Origin: DASPKX01 sp035627835
GTDB lineage: Bacteria; Verrucomicrobiota; Verrucomicrobiia; Limisphaerales; SXQI01
DNA length: 54,568 nt
Assembly (NCBI GenBank): GCA_035627835.1
Contig: DASPKX010000054.1
Location: forward strand, 1-54,568
Direction: 5' to 3'
The translations under genes were made by a program, and so were the position numbers. Under the pieces are notes generated by a model. That model was given only the letters and a program-made list of their open reading frames with translations, ran no database searches and was not told the DNA's origin. Below, piece after piece: positions 1-9,426 of the stretch; position 1 is the stretch's first letter; each line of letters opens with the position of its first letter.

Positions 1-1378
<1,378 letters not shown>

Positions 1379-1399
1379 GCCTTTCCGGAAACATCGCTC

Positions 1400-1810
1400 A
1401 TGGCCAACACGCTGCGATTAGAAATTGTCACACCGGAAGCGGTGACCTATTCCGACGATGTCGAGATGGTCACCCTGCCAGGTGTCGAAGGGGAGATGGG
1501 CATCTACCCGATGCACGTCCCGCTCATGACGCAGATCACCGCTGGCGAAATTGCCGTTCGCAAAGGCGCCCAGGAAACCTTCCTCGCAGTCGGGGAAGGG
1601 TTCGTTGAGATCACCGGCTCCCGCGTGGCCATCCTCACGGACATGGCGATCAAAGCTGGGGACATCGACGAAGCGAAAGCCGAGGAAGCGCGCAAGCGCG
1701 CTGAAGCTCGCCTCAATGAGAAGTTGAGCGATGAAGAGGTTGCAAGCGTGAACGCTGCCCTCGCGCATGCTCTAGCTCAGTTGCAGGTCAAGCACCGCCA
1801 ACGGCACTAA
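1400..1810 (+). CDS. atpC: F-type ATP synthase subunit epsilon
   Basis: Epsilon subunit of the F1 central stalk, which couples rotor movement to catalysis and can inhibit ATP hydrolysis. The 136-residue product has the family pattern: N-terminal beta sandwich beginning LRLEIVTPEAVTYSDDVEMV, with the PGVEGEMGI motif, then a C-terminal helical hairpin rich in Ala, Glu and Arg (about residues 90-136). Length is normal. It starts with ATG shortly after atpD and is followed at once by a strong terminator, so it is the last gene of the ATP synthase operon. Confidence 0.96.
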   Translation: MANTLRLEIVTPEAVTYSDDVEMVTLPGVEGEMGIYPMHVPLMTQITAGEIAVRKGAQETFLAVGEGFVEITGSRVAILTDMAIKAGDIDEAKAEEARKRAEARLNEKLSDEEVASVNAALAHALAQLQVKHRQRH

Positions 1811-1838
1811 CCTCCTTACCCAGCTAAAGTCTTAAGTC

Positions 1839-1869
1839 AGGCCCGCTGCAAAGCGGGCCTTTCTTTTTT
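1839..1869 (+). terminator. Rho-independent terminator of the atp operon
   Basis: A perfect 9-bp stem, AGGCCCGCT (1839-1847) and AGCGGGCCT (1852-1860), closes a GCAA tetraloop and is followed by TTCTTTTTT. It lies 28 nt after the atpC stop and separates the atp operon from mqnC. Confidence 0.93.
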
Positions 1870-2003
1870 GGGTGCCCGGCGCTCTGCATTGACGCTTGAT
1901 CAGGTTCAATGAAGACGGTGATGTTGTATTCCCCACATCCTGCCCGATACCTGAACGAGAGACGCCTTTTCAACCGCCCGCCCCGGCAGTAAGTTCCTTG
2001 CCA

Positions 2004-3149
2004 ATGATTTACGACCGGTCAGTCGATGATCTGCTTCAACGTGTCTGGGATGGCGCCCGGATAAACGCCGATGAAGCTCGTCGTCTTCATGCCCTCCCTC
2101 TCGAAGAACTCGGCGCGTTGGCCCATCGCCGGCGTGAACTCGCCAAAGCGAAAGCTTACAACGGGCAAGGCAACCAGATCGTCACCTACATCGTCGATCG
2201 GAATGTAAACTACACCAACGTCTGCAACGTCTATTGCAAGTTCTGCGCGTTCTACCGCACGGAGACAGACCCGGACGCTTACGTGATCAGCCATGCGGAA
2301 ATGGATCGAAAAATCGAGGAGACCATTGCCCTGGGCGGATCGCAAATCCTCATGCAAGGCGGGCACCATCCCAAGCTCTCACTCCAGTGGTATCTTGACC
2401 TCCTCTCCCATATCCACACGAAGTTCCCAAGTGTGAACATTCACGGGTTTAGCCCGAGCGAATTCGTCCATTTCCAGGAAGTCTTCAACATGCCTGTTGA
2501 GGAGATCATTAAGCAATTCAAGGCGGCAGGGCTGGGCTCAATCCCCGGTGGAGGAGGGGAGATCCTGGTGGATCGCGTCCGCAAACGCATTTCGCCACTT
2601 AAAGCCATGAGCAACGATTGGCTCGGCGTCATGGACACAGCTCACCGGCTCGGCCTGAACTCCAGCGCGACGATGATGTTTGGCCACGTAGAAACACTCG
2701 ATGATCGTCTCGAGCATCTGGAGCGCATCCGCGCGCAGCAAGACAAGACAGGTGGGTTCACGGCTTTCATTTGCTGGACGTTTCAGGCGGAAAACACCCG
2801 TTTGAAAGCCCCAACGGTTGGCGCTCATGATTATCTCCGCACCCAGGCCCTCGCCCGGATTTACCTTGATAACATAGAGAACGTGCAAAGCTCCTGGGTC
2901 ACTCAAGGCTTGGAAATAGGCCAGGTCGCGTTGAAATACGGCGCGAACGATCTCGGCAGCATCATGATCGAGGAGAACGTCGTTTCACAGGCGGGAACCA
3001 CCTTCCGCATGACTGTTCCCGATATGCACCGCCTCATTTCTGATCTCGGGTTCACCCCGCGCGCTCGGGACAACTGGTATCGCCTGCAACCCATCGCGGT
3101 TGAACCGGTGGGATCCGCGGCGGTCGGTGCAGAATCCCATCGAGGGTGA
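2004..3149 (+). CDS. mqnC: Cyclic dehypoxanthinyl futalosine synthase (radical SAM)
   Basis: Radical SAM enzyme of the futalosine route to menaquinone; it cyclises dehypoxanthine futalosine. The [4Fe-4S] motif CNVYCKFC (CX3CX2C, about 2221-2246) sits in the family context VDRNVNYTNVC..CKFCAFYR. MqnC rather than MqnE is favoured by IPGGGGEIL, FICWTFQAENTRL and LGSIMIEENVVSQAGTTF. An in-frame TTG at 1896 would add 36 residues without family resemblance and lies only about 27 nt behind the atp terminator, leaving no room for a promoter, so the ATG at 2004 (381 aa, normal length) is preferred. No other menaquinone gene is in view. The product implies menaquinone-based respiration. Confidence 0.92.
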   Translation: MIYDRSVDDLLQRVWDGARINADEARRLHALPLEELGALAHRRRELAKAKAYNGQGNQIVTYIVDRNVNYTNVCNVYCKFCAFYRTETDPDAYVISHAEMDRKIEETIALGGSQILMQGGHHPKLSLQWYLDLLSHIHTKFPSVNIHGFSPSEFVHFQEVFNMPVEEIIKQFKAAGLGSIPGGGGEILVDRVRKRISPLKAMSNDWLGVMDTAHRLGLNSSATMMFGHVETLDDRLEHLERIRAQQDKTGGFTAFICWTFQAENTRLKAPTVGAHDYLRTQALARIYLDNIENVQSSWVTQGLEIGQVALKYGANDLGSIMIEENVVSQAGTTFRMTVPDMHRLISDLGFTPRARDNWYRLQPIAVEPVGSAAVGAESHRG

Positions 3150-3451
3150 TGGATCGGGCCAAGGCGCGCCGGTGGAACTCGCCAAAGCGCTGCTCCGTTT
3201 TCGCGGTGGCGTCCGGCTTTGCCTGCCCGGAACTTCCGAGCAGCCTCAGCGCATGCTGAGATTCTTCAAGAGGGGTGTTCATTCGCCTTTTCGTGCCAGC
3301 GCGCAACGCCGTTGTCCTCCAGTTTATTGCTCAAATGCGGGCTAAACTTGCCAAGAGGAGGGCTGTGCGAAACGATGGGGAGCCGGAATCTCAGGGCAGA
3401 CCCCGGTTGCTTTTCATGGCGCCCCTGTCTTAGCTAGTGCCCGGAACATAT
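3150..3451 (+). other. Intergenic stretch, nothing recognised
   Basis: About 300 bases between mqnC and the histidine kinase gene. Short open frames on both strands overlap here but have no recognisable protein sequence or clear ribosome binding site. No convincing terminator hairpin with a T-run was seen. Confidence 0.5.
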
Positions 3452-4630
3452 ATGCAGCGTCCGCGCATTGCGATTGTCGGATCGAATCAGGAAAGGGCCG
3501 AGGCTCTCCGGGAGAAGTTTGTGGAGAAAGGCTTTTCGGCGGCGCTGTACACCACCGCAAACGCCTCAACCGCTTTCCAACGCGGTTCCGGCCCTGTTTT
3601 GCTGATTCTTGACTCCAATGACATTCCTGCCGAGGCAACCTCGCTGGCCCGTCAGGCCCACGAGCAAGGCGCAAAGGCCCTTCTGCTGAATCATCTCGAC
3701 GGATTGGACCAACTCAATCGAGCTGTGAGCAGCGGCGCCGATTTCTCCTGGCCCCTCGAGATTGCGGACGAATTGCCCGACCGCATTGAATTGCTCTTCG
3801 CCGACTCAACAGGCGCCTCCGAATCCGGCCTGCTCAAGTCTCTTTACCTCAGCGCCAGCGCAATCTCCGCGCGGGAACAATCCCGCCTCGCGGACCCTGG
3901 CGATCTGTCCGGCCGCCTTGCAAAAGCTGAGGCGCAGATTGAGACGATGCGGCGCGAGATGGATTCCTTCACCTATTCAGTCTCCCATGATCTCCGCGCG
4001 CCCCTGCGCGCCATCGAAGGCTTTACCCGCATTCTAACCGAAGATTACAGCAACCAGTTGGACGCTGAAGGGCAGAAGTTCCTGTCCTATGTCGTTGCTA
4101 ACAGCCAGCACCTCGGCCGGCTGATCGACGATCTGCTGGTTTACCATCGCCTTGGGAAAGCCCAACTCACGCCCGCGCCCATCGAAATGGCTGAACTTTT
4201 CCGCGATGTGATTGCTGAACAGCGCGCCCTGGAGAAGAAGTCCCCGGAACGAACGTTCCACGTCGAGGTCCCAGGCCTTCTCCCCGCCACCGGAGACCGA
4301 AACCTCCTCCGCCAGGCAATCACGCAGTATGTCTCCAACGCGCTCAAGTTCACACGCGGCACGAAGGATACGCGTTTGGAAGTTGGATCATACACGGAGA
4401 ACAATGAGCATGTTTACTTTCTGAAAGACAACGGCATTGGCTTTGACATGCAGTACGCCAACAAGCTGTTCCAGGTTTTTCAGAAGCTTCAGCGCCAGGA
4501 CGAATTCGAAGGCAACGGCATCGGCCTCGCAATGGTTGACCGGATTATCAAGCGCCATGGCGGCCGAGTCTGGGCCCAAGCGGAGCCAGACCAGGGCGCC
4601 ACCTTCTTTTTCTCTCTGCCTGCCGCTTGA
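3452..4630 (+). CDS. Sensor histidine kinase with degenerate N-terminal receiver domain
   Basis: Soluble (no membrane segment) histidine kinase of 392 residues. Residues about 4-115 look like a receiver fold: strand IAIVGSN, then PVLLILDSND where the phosphoacceptor Asp would be. The acidic pair after strand 1 is replaced by SNQ and the strand-5 Lys-Pro by SWP, so this is probably a pseudo-receiver. A short coiled linker leads to the H-box YSVSHDLRAPLRAIEGF (His at about 179), a bacteriophytochrome-type HisKA, then the ATPase with N-box YVSNALKFT, G1 DNGIGFD and G2 GNGIGLAMV. ATG at 3452 is preferred over the GTG at 3437. No response regulator gene is adjacent, so it appears to be an orphan; the signal is unknown. 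Confidence 0.88.
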   Translation: MQRPRIAIVGSNQERAEALREKFVEKGFSAALYTTANASTAFQRGSGPVLLILDSNDIPAEATSLARQAHEQGAKALLLNHLDGLDQLNRAVSSGADFSWPLEIADELPDRIELLFADSTGASESGLLKSLYLSASAISAREQSRLADPGDLSGRLAKAEAQIETMRREMDSFTYSVSHDLRAPLRAIEGFTRILTEDYSNQLDAEGQKFLSYVVANSQHLGRLIDDLLVYHRLGKAQLTPAPIEMAELFRDVIAEQRALEKKSPERTFHVEVPGLLPATGDRNLLRQAITQYVSNALKFTRGTKDTRLEVGSYTENNEHVYFLKDNGIGFDMQYANKLFQVFQKLQRQDEFEGNGIGLAMVDRIIKRHGGRVWAQAEPDQGATFFFSLPAA

Positions 4631-4644
4631 TTCCGGATTCTCCG

Positions 4645-4673
4645 TTGTTCTCAAGCCTTCGTTGAGCTACTGT
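4645..4673 (+). promoter_or_regulatory. Possible sigma-70 promoter for RNase P RNA
   Basis: TTGTTC (4645-4650) and TACTGT (4668-4673) are separated by 17 bases and would start transcription at about 4680, just where helix P1 of the RNase P RNA begins. Each hexamer matches the consensus at only about half its positions, so the call rests mainly on spacing and position. Confidence 0.35.
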
Positions 4674-4678
4674 TCTCC

Positions 4679-5064
4679 TGATTTTGGGAGCGCGGAGAAT
4701 CGCTTCCAGCTTGCCTGGAGGAGGAAAGTCCGAACACCAAAGGGCGCGATGCCGCGTAACCCAGCTTAGGGTTGGGACACACGCGGGATGCCGCGGTCAA
4801 ACTGCGGCAGACGGACAGTGCCACAGAAACTATACCGCCCGCGCGCAAGCGCGGGTAAGGGTGAAACGGTGGTGCAAGAGACCACCGCTTCAGGAGTAAT
4901 CCTGAGGGCAAGGAAAACCCCATCGGGTGCAAGGCCAAATAGGGGGCCCCGGAGCTGCCCGCTCCACGGCGAAAGCCAGGTCCCGGGTACCGGCCGCTCA
5001 GACAAATGATTCTCTCCGCTCGCAAGAGCGCAGACAGAATTCGGCTTACAGCCTTCCAGAATCA
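4679..5064 (+). ncRNA. rnpB: RNase P RNA component (bacterial type A)
   Basis: Catalytic RNA that removes 5' leaders from precursor tRNAs. The universal core is present: GGAGGAAAGTCC (4720-4731) near the 5' side and ACAGAA (5034-5039) followed by TTCGGCTTACAG near the 3' side, with the intervening GGTGAAACGGTGG..GCAAGAGACCACCGC helix and GGTAAGGG elements typical of type A. Ends were placed by helix P1: TGATTTTGGGA (4679-4689) pairs with TTCCAGAATCA (5054-5064) with two G-U wobbles. Length of about 386 nt is normal. Several short frames cross the region on both strands and are not genes. Confidence 0.95.
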
Positions 5065-5069
5065 CGGAC

Positions 5070-5108
5070 GGGCCGCCGCAGGTTAAACCCTGCGCGGCCC
5101 TTCTTTCT
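5070..5108 (+). terminator. Rho-independent terminator of rnpB
   Basis: GGGCCGCCGCAGG (5070-5082) pairs with CCTGCGCGGCCC (5089-5100) with one bulged C and a six-base loop, followed by TTCTTTCT. It begins six bases after the RNase P RNA end. Confidence 0.88.
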
Positions 5109-5182
5109 CCGCCCCCAACAGCCACTCTCCCCAAGGATTCTTTTGCCTCCGCCTTCCAGCTCTGGGATGCTTGCCGCCGTTC

Positions 5183-5932
5183 ATGCCTGAATGCCTGCCG
5201 AATTCCCGTGAATCTGCTCACAGCGCGCCCTTCGGGACCACTCACTGGAGCGTCGTCCTCCTTGCCGGCGCAGGAAGTGAGCCGCAGGCCGCGAAAGCCC
5301 TCGAGAAGCTTTGCCACATTTACTGGCGCCCTCTCTACGCCTTCAGCCGCCGCCAGGGCAATTCCCCCGAGCAAGCTGCTGACTTAACACAGGAGTTCTT
5401 TGCTCATTTGCTGGCCACCGACGCCTTGAAGCAGGTCAGCCAGGAGCGCGGCAAGTTCCGCTCATTCCTGCTGGCTTCGTTCAAGAATCTCGCTTCCAAC
5501 GAGTGGCTTCGCTCCCAACGACAGAAGCGTGGAGGTGGGGTTTCGGTCCTGTCCTTGGAGGATCTCGCCCTGGAAGAGCAGCGCCAGCAAAACATTGGTG
5601 AAGAGCTGACCCCGGAAATGATCTTTGACCGCAGTTGGGCCGAAGCCATCCTCGCCCAAGCGCTTGCCCGTTTGCGCGCGGAGTGCGACAGCGATCTTAA
5701 AGCGCGCCGCTTCGATGATGTGAAGCTCTTCCTCCTCGGGGAGCAGGGAGATGATTCAATGGCCGCTGCCGCTGAACGCCTCCAGATGAGCCTAAGCGCC
5801 ATCAAGGCTCTCGTGCATAGGTTGCGGCAGCGCTTTCGTGAACTCGTTCGCCACGAAATCGCACAGACCGTCGGAACGCGCGCGGAACTCGACGAGGAAA
5901 TTCGCTACTTTTGCGCGGTGTTTGGCTCCTAA
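5183..5932 (+). CDS. ECF-type RNA polymerase sigma factor
   Basis: Group 4 (ECF) sigma factor of 249 residues. The N-terminal THWSVVL, then KLCHIYWRPLYAFSRRQG and DLTQEFFAHLL (region 2) and GKFRSFLLASFKNLASNEW are hallmarks of the PVC-type ECF group that sits beside Ser/Thr kinases. Region 4 is the C-terminal helix-turn-helix around MAAAAERLQMSLSAIKALVHRLRQRF. ATG at 5183 is preferred to a TTG four codons upstream; the choice is uncertain. It lies 60 nt ahead of a Ser/Thr kinase gene in the same direction. No anti-sigma factor is adjacent; control by the downstream kinase is an inference from similar pairs in Planctomycetes and Verrucomicrobia. Confidence 0.87.
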   Translation: MPECLPNSRESAHSAPFGTTHWSVVLLAGAGSEPQAAKALEKLCHIYWRPLYAFSRRQGNSPEQAADLTQEFFAHLLATDALKQVSQERGKFRSFLLASFKNLASNEWLRSQRQKRGGGVSVLSLEDLALEEQRQQNIGEELTPEMIFDRSWAEAILAQALARLRAECDSDLKARRFDDVKLFLLGEQGDDSMAAAAERLQMSLSAIKALVHRLRQRFRELVRHEIAQTVGTRAELDEEIRYFCAVFGS

Positions 5933-5992
5933 TGCATCAACCGGCGCTCACCACCTTCCCGGCGCGCGTCATCCTGGCGCCGGCTTCCACCC

Positions 5993-8900
5993 ATGCGCCA
6001 TTCTAACCAAAACGCCCAGCGTTGCCCCGCCTGTGGTCAGACGCTTCCGGCCAATGCCGCGGAGGGTCTTTGTTTTAGATGCATGTGGGCAGCTCTCGCG
6101 CGAACGGAAGAAAATGCTCAGACCGGCCTGGAACTAAACGCGGCGGCCCAGCCCTTCGGAAACTATCTGCTCCTGGAAGAAATTGCCCGTGGCGGCATGG
6201 GCGTCATTTACCGCGCTCGCGACGAGCGTCTTCAGCGCATCGTTGCGCTCAAAATGCTCTCAACTGCGCGGCTGCCCGGTGAAGTGGAGCAGCGCCGCTT
6301 TCGCGCGGAGGTGGAGGCGATAGCGAGTCTGGACCACCGGAACATCGTCCCAATTTACGAGGTTGGCGAAGTTGAGGGGCGAGCCTTCTTCACCATGAAG
6401 CATTATGCTCGGGGTAACCTGGAGCGGGAGCTTCGCGCAGTCCCCCGCACCCGGGCGGAGCTTGAGCAAGGAGTCGGAATCCTGGCAAAGGTTGCCGAGG
6501 CGGTTCATCACGCCCATCAAAGCGGCATCCTCCATCGCGATATAAAGCCCTCCAACATTCTCATCGATGATGATGGGCAGCCCGTCGTCTCTGACTTCGG
6601 TCTCGCTAAAGTAGTGGAACGCGGAGGCGATTTAACAGTGAGCGGAGCTATTCTCGGAACACCGGCCTACTGTTCTCCGGAGCAAGCGCTTGGACGCAAT
6701 GCGCTCACGACCGCGACCGATGTTTACAGCCTGGGCGCCACTCTCCACAGGGTTCTTACAGGCCACGCTCCCTTCCAGGGGGACAGCGCCTTGGAAGTTT
6801 TCAGGCAGGTCACGGATGCAGATCCGCAGCCTGTGCGCGTGCTGAACCCATGCGTGGACGAAAAGCTTCAATGCATTTGCCTCACTTGTCTCAACAAGAA
6901 TCCTGCCCAACGATACCCATCTGCCGCAGCATTAGCCGACGATCTCCGGCGCTGGGCCCGCCGCGAACCCATCTTGGCGCGACCGAGTCCCCCTATCGAG
7001 CAGATGGCGAACTGGACCCGCCGCCATCCAGCCCGGGCCGCTCTCGTCGGCTTCGCTACGCTGTCGCTTACCATAATCATGGCTGGCCTCCTCCTGGCCA
7101 ACGCGCGTGTGCGCCGCGCGAACGTAACCACGCGGCTTAACTTGTATGCCGCCGATATGTTTCTGGCCGCTCAAGCTTTGGAGCGGGAGAACTTTGGCTT
7201 GGCTCGCAAGAGTCTCAACGCGCACTTTCCGAACACCGGCGCGGAGGATTTGCGCGGCTTCGAGTGGCGATGGCTTTGGGCCGCAACCGAGGGCGACCCT
7301 CACGAGCGGCTTGAAGGTTTTCCCCAGGCTCCTGCTGCCGTCGCATTGGCTCCCGACGCCAAGACGCTCGCAATTGGCGGGCAAGGTTTCCTTTGGCGTT
7401 GGACCGTTGGAGCGTCTAACGGCATTGAGCTTTTGCCCCCGGGCGAGCCTCGCTGGCTCAACCCGGACGCCGCTGCCGAGGTGCTCGCCCGCGTGGCGGC
7501 CGGGCCGACGTTGCCGAATCAGGCTCCTAACCCCAACCCAAGCCCTGCTCAGATTTCGCAAATGGTTAACCCGGAGCGCCCGGACACCATCACCCGCCTC
7601 TCCTTCAGTCCCGATGGGCAAAGCGTTCTCACATCCACCGCGCGAGAGGGGCGCGCCTCCAGGGTCTGGAGCATTCGCGACGGCTCAATCCAGTTTGCTT
7701 TCCCCGCAATGCTTTCCGATGCCGCGTTTTCACCGACCGCGGCGATTGCCGCCGTGGGAACCTGTGTCAGCCAGCAGGAGACCGGCTGCGTGAAACTCTA
7801 CGACCTCCAACAACGCAAAGAAATTTGGGCCATAACCAACACCGGTGGTTTGGTCGCTTTTTCATCAGATGGCTCGGTCCTTGCCACAGCGGGCTGGGAT
7901 CGTTACCGCCATACGGGGGTGGTTTCCTTCTGGTCAGTTCTCGAACAGCGTTTACTCCGCGAATTCACATCCCCAAAGCTCTGGTCCGCCTTGGCTTTAT
8001 CGCCGGACGGGCGACTGGCCGCAGTAGCGGAGGCGGGCGCTGCGGAAATCACGTTGCACTCACTCGATGGCAACGAGACCGAAGCGCCCTTGGCAAGCGG
8101 CGCTCGCGGTTCAGCCCTTGCGTTTTCCCCGAACGGCGAGTTGCTCGCCTCGGGCGGCTCGGATCCATCGATCAGCATCTGGGATGTGAAGAGCAGGGGG
8201 CTAAAGAGGCGTCTGCGCGGTCACACAGATGCCGTCACAAGCCTCGCATTCTTCCCGGATGGGCAACGGCTTGCCTCCGCCAGCCGCGACGGCTCTGTGC
8301 GCATCTGGCGCGATCTGCCAACGCGGCCACAAGCGAATCCCGCGCCGGTCGGCGCTGAAACCGCCCATCTGCTCATTAGCTCAAACGCTCATTGGTGGGC
8401 CTCGCGCTCAACCCACCGTGTGCCGTCTGTCTGGCCACTTGGCCCAGAGCGCCAACCCCGCGTCCTCACCACGCGCTCAGCATTCGCCAGAATCGAAGGC
8501 TTTGATCCCTCCGGGGCGTTCGTGGCGCTGCTGTCCTGGGCCGAGCGCGGCGCGCGTATCGACTGGCATTCTGTAGATACGGGAAGCGTGGCTCACAGCG
8601 TCACCATGAAAGGTTCCATGCCTGCCGCACGGCTCCATGTCACCGATTTCTGCGGAGCAGCGGAACTCTTTGCTCTCGGAAGCGATGATGGAGTGGCGCG
8701 TGTCTGGAGCGCCCGAACCGGCGAACTGCTCAAGGAGTTCACCTTGCCCGATCACATTCACAACGAACCTCGTTTCACCAATGTCATCAGTCATGTGCGC
8801 TTTTCGCCGGATGGCCGACTGCTCGCGGTCACGCTGGAGGGATACTCACAAATCGCGGTGTTTTCCATTCTGGAGGGCAAGCTCCTCCATAGCCGCCACG

Positions 8901-9310
8901 CGCGCGACTTGCGAGAGCGTCGGGACAACAGGGAAGATCCCGGCAGAATTTCGTTCCTCACGTTTTCCGCGGATGGCGAGACGCTTGCGAGCGCCGATGA
9001 GACCGAGGGCTTGATCCGTATGCGTGAGGCTCGCTCCGGCCGCGAATTGCCATCCTTCGCCGGCCACACCGGTCGCACGTTGGGGATCGCGTTCACCCCT
9101 GATGGCCGCACCTTGGCTTCCGTTGGCGCGAATGGCTCCGTAAAGCTCTGGAACGTCGCCACCCGGCGGGAGATGGGAACGCTCGCGCCGTCTGGAGCGA
9201 CCGGCTCCATTGCATTTTCCGCCGACGGTTCAACCTTGATCGCTTCTTTCAGTGACGGCGCGCGCATTTTCCAAGCGCCAGCGGTTCAGCCCCGCGCTGC
9301 GCTCCAGTAA
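5993..9310 (+). CDS. Membrane Ser/Thr protein kinase with WD40 propeller
   Basis: Hanks-type kinase of 1,105 residues. Residues 11-30 carry two CxxC pairs (CPAC, CFRC), a probable zinc ribbon. The kinase domain (about 56-325) has the glycine loop GGMGVIY, Lys87 in VALKML, HRDIKPSN (Asp183) and DFG (Asp201), so it should be active. A single membrane segment lies at about 349-370. The rest is a WD40-type beta-propeller region with repeated LAFSPNGELLASGGSD, LASASRDGSVRIW and LASVGANGSVKLW units, presumably on the periplasmic side. It follows the ECF sigma gene by 60 nt and precedes a large exported protein gene by 115 nt. The sigma factor is a plausible substrate; this is inferred, not shown. 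Confidence 0.92.
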   Translation: MRHSNQNAQRCPACGQTLPANAAEGLCFRCMWAALARTEENAQTGLELNAAAQPFGNYLLLEEIARGGMGVIYRARDERLQRIVALKMLSTARLPGEVEQRRFRAEVEAIASLDHRNIVPIYEVGEVEGRAFFTMKHYARGNLERELRAVPRTRAELEQGVGILAKVAEAVHHAHQSGILHRDIKPSNILIDDDGQPVVSDFGLAKVVERGGDLTVSGAILGTPAYCSPEQALGRNALTTATDVYSLGATLHRVLTGHAPFQGDSALEVFRQVTDADPQPVRVLNPCVDEKLQCICLTCLNKNPAQRYPSAAALADDLRRWARREPILARPSPPIEQMANWTRRHPARAALVGFATLSLTIIMAGLLLANARVRRANVTTRLNLYAADMFLAAQALERENFGLARKSLNAHFPNTGAEDLRGFEWRWLWAATEGDPHERLEGFPQAPAAVALAPDAKTLAIGGQGFLWRWTVGASNGIELLPPGEPRWLNPDAAAEVLARVAAGPTLPNQAPNPNPSPAQISQMVNPERPDTITRLSFSPDGQSVLTSTAREGRASRVWSIRDGSIQFAFPAMLSDAAFSPTAAIAAVGTCVSQQETGCVKLYDLQQRKEIWAITNTGGLVAFSSDGSVLATAGWDRYRHTGVVSFWSVLEQRLLREFTSPKLWSALALSPDGRLAAVAEAGAAEITLHSLDGNETEAPLASGARGSALAFSPNGELLASGGSDPSISIWDVKSRGLKRRLRGHTDAVTSLAFFPDGQRLASASRDGSVRIWRDLPTRPQANPAPVGAETAHLLISSNAHWWASRSTHRVPSVWPLGPERQPRVLTTRSAFARIEGFDPSGAFVALLSWAERGARIDWHSVDTGSVAHSVTMKGSMPAARLHVTDFCGAAELFALGSDDGVARVWSARTGELLKEFTLPDHIHNEPRFTNVISHVRFSPDGRLLAVTLEGYSQIAVFSILEGKLLHSRHARDLRERRDNREDPGRISFLTFSADGETLASADETEGLIRMREARSGRELPSFAGHTGRTLGIAFTPDGRTLASVGANGSVKLWNVATRREMGTLAPSGATGSIAFSADGSTLIASFSDGARIFQAPAVQPRAALQ

Positions 9311-9391
9311 CTTCGGTTCCGGGGGCGCCGCTAGTTTCAGGCGCAAAAAAATCTGAAGAAAACTCACATCCTTTTTCGGGAATTCTTTTTG

Positions 9392-9426
9392 TACAGGCGT
9401 GGACTTGTTTCCACCGATAGCCTGTA
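9392..9426 (+). promoter_or_regulatory. Stem-loop overlapping a start codon
   Basis: TACAGGC (9392-9398) pairs with GCCTGTA (9420-9426) and, inside it, GTGGA (9399-9403) pairs with TCCAC (9410-9414), leaving a six-base loop and a five-base bulge on the 3' side. The 3' arm ends on the A of the ATG of the following gene, so folding would bury the ribosome binding region. No T-run follows, so it is not a terminator. Confidence 0.5.

Noticed and set aside
4766..5374. Open frame of 202 codons on the minus strand
   Set aside because: It runs through the RNase P RNA gene and into the sigma factor; the RNA core motifs explain the sequence.
5941..5983. Inverted repeat CCGGCGC / GCGCCGG between sigma factor and kinase genes
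   Set aside because: Short GC-only arms with a 29-base loop in GC-rich DNA and no T-run; chance is the better explanation.
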